16,804 nucleotides of DNA, taken from the NCBI GenBank assembly GCA_964459205.1, contig CAYWKJ010000025.1, positions 1 through 16,804 on the forward strand. The letters run 5' to 3'. The notes under the pieces were generated by a model, which did no database searches, was not told the DNA's origin, and saw nothing but the letters and a program-made list of their open reading frames with translations. The DNA comes from JABJMC01 sp964459205 (GTDB taxonomy: Bacteria; Patescibacteriota; Gracilibacteria; UBA1369; UBA12473). The position numbers and the translations under genes were made by a program. This document shows positions 13,635 through 16,804 of this stretch, piece after piece. How positions within the stretch are numbered: the first letter of the stretch is position 1; every line of letters starts with the position of its first letter.

Positions 13635-14048
13635 ATGATTCGCCCCATCCGCCCCGATGACCCTGTAGATAAAGCCGTTGATTTGGCTTTAAATGCGGCT
13701 CAACAAGCTGATCCCCGTGGGGCTGACTTAAACCATCAGGCCAGAATAATGTTTTTTGAATGTTTAACCCATCTTGATTCTACGCCAGAGCAGGAGCAGG
13801 AATTAGGCCCCATCATTGATGCCTTTGCGGCTTATGTAGCTCAAATTGCACAAGAAATGTTGGATCTCACTGAATTAGCGGCCAGTGTGCGCGCTTTAAA
13901 AAGTTTAACAGCGGCCAGAGTCAAGGCTGCGGGTGTGCCTCGTAATCATTTTCAAGCTGTTAAAGGGATTTTTCCCCATGAACTTGATCTGCCAGCCATG
14001 CGCGCTCGCTTGCAGTGGAACATAGATCAGCTTACTCGAGAGGACTAA
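13635..14048 (+). CDS. Helical hypothetical protein (137 aa)
   Basis: A 137-residue protein that I cannot assign. It appears all-helical: DPVDKAVDLALNAAQQA, LNHQARIMFFECLTHL, IDAFAAYVAQIAQEMLDLTE, SVRALKSLTAARVKAAGV and LDLPAMRARLQWNIDQLTRE read as amphipathic helices joined by short loops. There is no signal peptide or membrane segment. The start is fixed by the promoter and 5' hairpin just upstream. It is divergent from the 631-residue orphan and precedes cdaA, which has its own promoter in the 38-nt gap. Confidence 0.65.
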   Translation: MIRPIRPDDPVDKAVDLALNAAQQADPRGADLNHQARIMFFECLTHLDSTPEQEQELGPIIDAFAAYVAQIAQEMLDLTELAASVRALKSLTAARVKAAGVPRNHFQAVKGIFPHELDLPAMRARLQWNIDQLTRED

Positions 14049-14050
14049 AC

Positions 14051-14079
14051 TTGTGTTTCTTAAGCCAAAAAAGTACTAT
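14051..14079 (+). promoter_or_regulatory. cdaA promoter, apparently leaderless
   Basis: TTGTGT (14051-14056), exactly 17 nt, TACTAT (14074-14079). The expected transcript start is 14086-14087, which coincides with the cdaA ATG at 14087. No Shine-Dalgarno is possible, so translation would begin on a leaderless mRNA. Confidence 0.55.
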
Positions 14080-14086
14080 AAACCCC

Positions 14087-14914
14087 ATGAAAGTAATCAA
14101 TGACATTGTGGCGCGAATAATTTTATCTCTTTCTGATTTAGGAGAGACGTTTTGGGAACACTTAACCCTTTCCCAATATTCTTTTTGGCAGACGGCCATT
14201 GATATTTTTATTGTGGCTCTACTTTTTTACTGGTTGATTATGCTGCTCAAGGGAACGCGGGCGGTACACATTCTTACTGGATTGGCTATTTTAGGAATTT
14301 TTTATACTTTTAGTAACTGGTTTGAGTTGTTGGCGGTGAATTGGATTTTGAGTCGAATTTTTCCGGTTATTTTACTTGCTATCCCCATTATTTTCCAAAA
14401 GGAACTTCGTCGCGGATTAGAGCATCTTGGACGCGCGCCGCTTTTTGGCGGCGAGATCGAGGCCGCGGACCGTATTATCAGCGATTTAGTAGAGGTTAGT
14501 CAGGAACTAGCTAAGCATCGGCACGGTGCTTTGATTGTTTTTCAGCGCAATATCAAACTCGAGGAATATTTAGAAACCGGCAAAGAACTAGACGCCCACA
14601 TTTCCAAAGCCTTGCTCCTTAGTATTTTTCATCCCAAATCACCACTGCATGATGGGGCCGTGATTATCAAAGGATTCCGCCTGGCTGCGGCTGGCTGCAT
14701 TCTTCCTCATACTTTTAAGAAATATGATCCTCAATTTGGCACTCGCCATAAGGCAGCCATTGGACTTTCCGAGAATGCAGATGCCGAGGTTATAGTTATT
14801 TCCGAAGAGCGCAAAACTATTTCTTACGCTCATAATGGACACATTAAGGAGGTAACGCCCGAACAGCTTCAGTCTCGTTTAGAAAAGATATTTAAACCTA
14901 AAAAGAAGTCATGA
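14087..14914 (+). CDS. cdaA: Diadenylate cyclase (c-di-AMP synthase), CdaA type
   Basis: Membrane-bound DAC-domain enzyme that joins two ATP into cyclic di-AMP, a messenger controlling K+/osmolyte transport and envelope balance in other bacteria. It has 275 residues, the usual CdaA size. About three membrane segments come first (~37-53, 60-76, 88-104), then the DAC domain (~118-240). Signature residues are visible: SPLHDGAVI (DGA 189-191) and GTRHKAAIG (218-226). The second motif normally reads RHR; here it is RHK, a conservative change. Frame-wise an upstream GTG at 14015 exists but lies within the preceding gene and before the promoter, so ATG 14087 is chosen. The stop overlaps the cdaR start as ATGA, the classic cdaA-cdaR arrangement. 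No glmM follows, unlike in Firmicutes. Confidence 0.93.
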   Translation: MKVINDIVARIILSLSDLGETFWEHLTLSQYSFWQTAIDIFIVALLFYWLIMLLKGTRAVHILTGLAILGIFYTFSNWFELLAVNWILSRIFPVILLAIPIIFQKELRRGLEHLGRAPLFGGEIEAADRIISDLVEVSQELAKHRHGALIVFQRNIKLEEYLETGKELDAHISKALLLSIFHPKSPLHDGAVIIKGFRLAAAGCILPHTFKKYDPQFGTRHKAAIGLSENADAEVIVISEERKTISYAHNGHIKEVTPEQLQSRLEKIFKPKKKS

Positions 14915-15834
14915 TTCGTCGTTTTTTTACCAAAAACTTGCACATCAAATTACTGGCCTTAGTTGCGGCCTGTTTGTTTTGGTTTTTTGTATTAAGTAGC
15001 GAAAATACTTTTTATGCTTTCCCAGACCAACTAGCGATCGAGCCCTTTAATTTACCCGAAGGGTTAGCAGTAGTTAATGAGCTAGGGACCGCCGAAATTA
15101 CAGTCCGAGCTTCGCAAGAAGTTTACAAAACTCTAACTCCAGAAAACTTTACGGTTTATGTTGATTTACAGGGATTAGCCGCTGGAACCAAACAAGTCGA
15201 TATATCTATTAATTCTAAGCAAACTGACGTGAGCGTGGTTAGTGTTTCCCCGGAAAGCGTGACCGTTATTCTCGAAGAACTTACTACCAAAGATGTACCT
15301 CTAAGCTATGTGCTGTCTGGCGACCCAGCCGAAAATTATGAAGCCACTTTGCAGGAAGAATTTGCCACCACTATTGAAGTTAGTGGTGCGGAAAGCGTTT
15401 TGTCAGAAATCGATACTGCGGTAGCCACTCTAACCCTTCAAGGCGACGAAGTTATTGACGTAACGCGTGCCGCCGAAATTACCATTCTAGGCACTGAGGG
15501 GGATGAACTTACGACTGTTGAGCCAGATCCTAACACCATTGATTTAACCGCCATTATCACTCTGGCCCAATCTCAAAAAACAGTTGGAATCAAGGTAGTG
15601 GTGGGTGAGATCCAAACTGGCTATTTAAGCTCCATAAAAGTTACCCCGGCCACTATTCAAATTCAGGGGGATGCGGAACTACTTGAGGATGTTATTTATC
15701 TGGAAACTGAGCCAATTGACATCCCCGCCGGCGAAGAGGTCCACAAAACAGATGTCACACTTATTTTACCTGAAGGAGTCACCCTATTAGATGAAGAAGC
15801 AATTCAAGCAGTGATTTCGCTTAGCGAAAATTAA
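14911..15834 (+). CDS. cdaR: YbbR-domain regulator of diadenylate cyclase (CdaR)
   Basis: A 307-residue protein anchored by one N-terminal membrane helix (residues ~10-28, LHIKLLALVAACLFWFFVL), with the rest outside the membrane as about three YbbR-type beta repeats (for example EGLAVVNELGTAEITVRAS, VSVVSVSPESVTVILEEL, TGYLSSIKVTPATIQIQGD). In Firmicutes CdaR binds and modulates CdaA; the same partnership is inferred from the 4-bp ATGA overlap with cdaA. The C-terminal end VISLSEN is uncharged and complete. Its stop lies 3 nt from the stop of the convergent MscS-family gene. Confidence 0.9.
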   Translation: MIRRFFTKNLHIKLLALVAACLFWFFVLSSENTFYAFPDQLAIEPFNLPEGLAVVNELGTAEITVRASQEVYKTLTPENFTVYVDLQGLAAGTKQVDISINSKQTDVSVVSVSPESVTVILEELTTKDVPLSYVLSGDPAENYEATLQEEFATTIEVSGAESVLSEIDTAVATLTLQGDEVIDVTRAAEITILGTEGDELTTVEPDPNTIDLTAIITLAQSQKTVGIKVVVGEIQTGYLSSIKVTPATIQIQGDAELLEDVIYLETEPIDIPAGEEVHKTDVTLILPEGVTLLDEEAIQAVISLSEN

Positions 15835-15837
15835 TTG

Positions 15838-16698
15838 CTATTTTTTGGCGTGATCTAGATTTTTCAAATACAAAAGTTGCGTTGGATAAGCAAACTCAAT
15901 TTTAGCTTTTTCAAATTCCTGTTTGATCTTAAGATTAATCTCATTTTGAATTTTTTGGCCCTTTTCAAGATCCGTATCTTTGATCCAATAGCTAAGCTGA
16001 ATATCTAAACCATGATCCGAGAACGTTTGAAAATAAACCCGGCAATGATTATCCACATCTTTATTAGCCGCAACAATATCTTTAATGATTTTCATGCCAG
16101 CCTTCATTTTGGCGTTTGAAGTTTCATAAATAACCGAAAGAGTAAGGTCAATACGACGTTTTGGACGACGAGAAAGATTCTCCACCACTGTGGCTGCTAA
16201 TTGACTATTTGGCACGATCAATTCAGTCCCATCCAAAGTCTCCAGACGCGTACTTCGCATGCCCACAGATTTAATATTCCCATCAAAATCCTTAGTTTTA
16301 ATATAGTCCCCAGTTTTAAAAGTTTTATCTGCAAAAATTGATATTGACCCAAAAAAGTTCGAAAGCGCCTCTTGCGCGGCTAAAGCAATCGCCAAACCAC
16401 CAATTCCCAATCCAGCGAGAAGAGAACTAATGTTGTAGCCTAGATTACTCACAATCATGAGGGCCACAATTGCCCAAATCAATAGTTTTACGATCCTACT
16501 AAGTGTGGGCATCATGGTTTTATCCAAAATCCCATTTTTTGTAGCGTACGGGATCCAATATCGATTCATAATAAAATCAAAAATCTGTAAAATCGAAGAA
16601 GTTACTTTAAACACTACAATCACTAAAAGAGCTTTTTCTACAAAGGAATCAATTTGTTCCGCCATAGACAAAACTCGCGTGGCATAGAAAAATGCCAT
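15838..16698 (-). CDS. MscS-family mechanosensitive channel, N-terminally truncated
   Basis: Small-conductance mechanosensitive channel homologue that would release ions and osmolytes on membrane tension. From ATG 16698 it has 286 residues: membrane segments ~22-45 and ~68-86, then the pore-lining helix SSLLAGLGIGGLAIALAAQEAL (~91-112) with the Gly/Ala pattern of MscS TM3, the beta domain (GDYIKTKDFDGNIKSVGMRS; LIVPNSQL), and the C-terminal alpha/beta domain to FAYPTQLLYL. The frame stays open upstream of that ATG, reading KDDFAIGVFKNLGHFIIFV, which looks like genuine channel sequence, until an in-frame TAA at 16776-16774. So the real N-terminus is probably lost at a junction near 16760 rather than starting at ATG 16698. 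Confidence 0.85.
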   Translation of the reverse strand: MAFFYATRVLSMAEQIDSFVEKALLVIVVFKVTSSILQIFDFIMNRYWIPYATKNGILDKTMMPTLSRIVKLLIWAIVALMIVSNLGYNISSLLAGLGIGGLAIALAAQEALSNFFGSISIFADKTFKTGDYIKTKDFDGNIKSVGMRSTRLETLDGTELIVPNSQLAATVVENLSRRPKRRIDLTLSVIYETSNAKMKAGMKIIKDIVAANKDVDNHCRVYFQTFSDHGLDIQLSYWIKDTDLEKGQKIQNEINLKIKQEFEKAKIEFAYPTQLLYLKNLDHAKK

Positions 16699-16759
16699 CA
16701 CAAAAATTATAAAGTGTCCCAGGTTCTTAAAAACCCCAATCGCAAAATCATCTTTCCGC

Positions 16760-16804
16760 CCTGCAGGAAATCGTTAAGGAGGCCCGCGCCAAAGGAGCTG
16801 ATAT
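16760..16804. other. Terminal stretch unlike the gene it interrupts
   Basis: The last ~45 bases are GC-richer than the mscS gene and break its frame on the minus strand. On the plus strand they read LQEIVKEARAKGAD without stop, which looks like coding sequence, but the frame hits TAA at ~16728 upstream and has no start. A rearrangement or an assembly join at the contig end would explain this. Confidence 0.4.

Overview
The window looks like chromosome from a small-genome bacterium of the Candidate Phyla Radiation (Patescibacteria). This is inferred from AT-rich genes, tight packing, start codons mostly without Shine-Dalgarno sequences, several orphan proteins, and surface proteins built like those seen in CPR genomes. 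TGA, TAA and TAG all act as stops, so code 11 fits. No marker gene (rRNA, ribosomal protein) is present, so placement is tentative.

Layout. Bases 1-2151 hold a 5'-cut class I/II aminotransferase and a transglutaminase-like protein. Bases 2152-4095 form an accessory island: a run of RNA-like hairpins, a GC-rich block with a 54-codon ORF bounded by an imperfect inverted repeat (2368-2386 / 3013-3031), two small AT-biased ORFs, and a second GC-rich unit encoding a Trp-rich two-helix membrane protein with a leader hairpin and a strong terminator-like stem. Bases 4096-5571 hold a CaCA-type cation exchanger facing a cupin gene. Bases 5618-10190 (minus) hold a cell-surface module: a 1129-residue secreted subtilisin with Cys-rich repeats, IPT/TIG domains and SLH anchors, followed by a coiled-coil lipoprotein. 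A tRNA-Phe lies at 10260-10334. Then come a small membrane protein, an FAD/NAD(P) oxidoreductase, a 631-residue orphan and a 137-residue orphan, the cdaA-cdaR pair for c-di-AMP synthesis, and a 5'-truncated MscS-family channel.

Function. CdaA/CdaR (c-di-AMP), the cation exchanger and the MscS channel all concern ion or osmotic balance, although only cdaA-cdaR form an evident operon. The protease and lipoprotein are likely exported together at the cell surface. The island at 2152-4095 is the least explained part: composition, initiation signals and RNA-like structure there all differ from the surrounding genes.

Two window-wide patterns stand out. Short inverted repeats sit 4-9 nt ahead of many start codons, often overlapping the -10 box. 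All three convergent gene pairs have stop codons that abut or overlap within 3 nt. The last ~45 bases look unrelated to the MscS gene they interrupt and may be an assembly or rearrangement junction.
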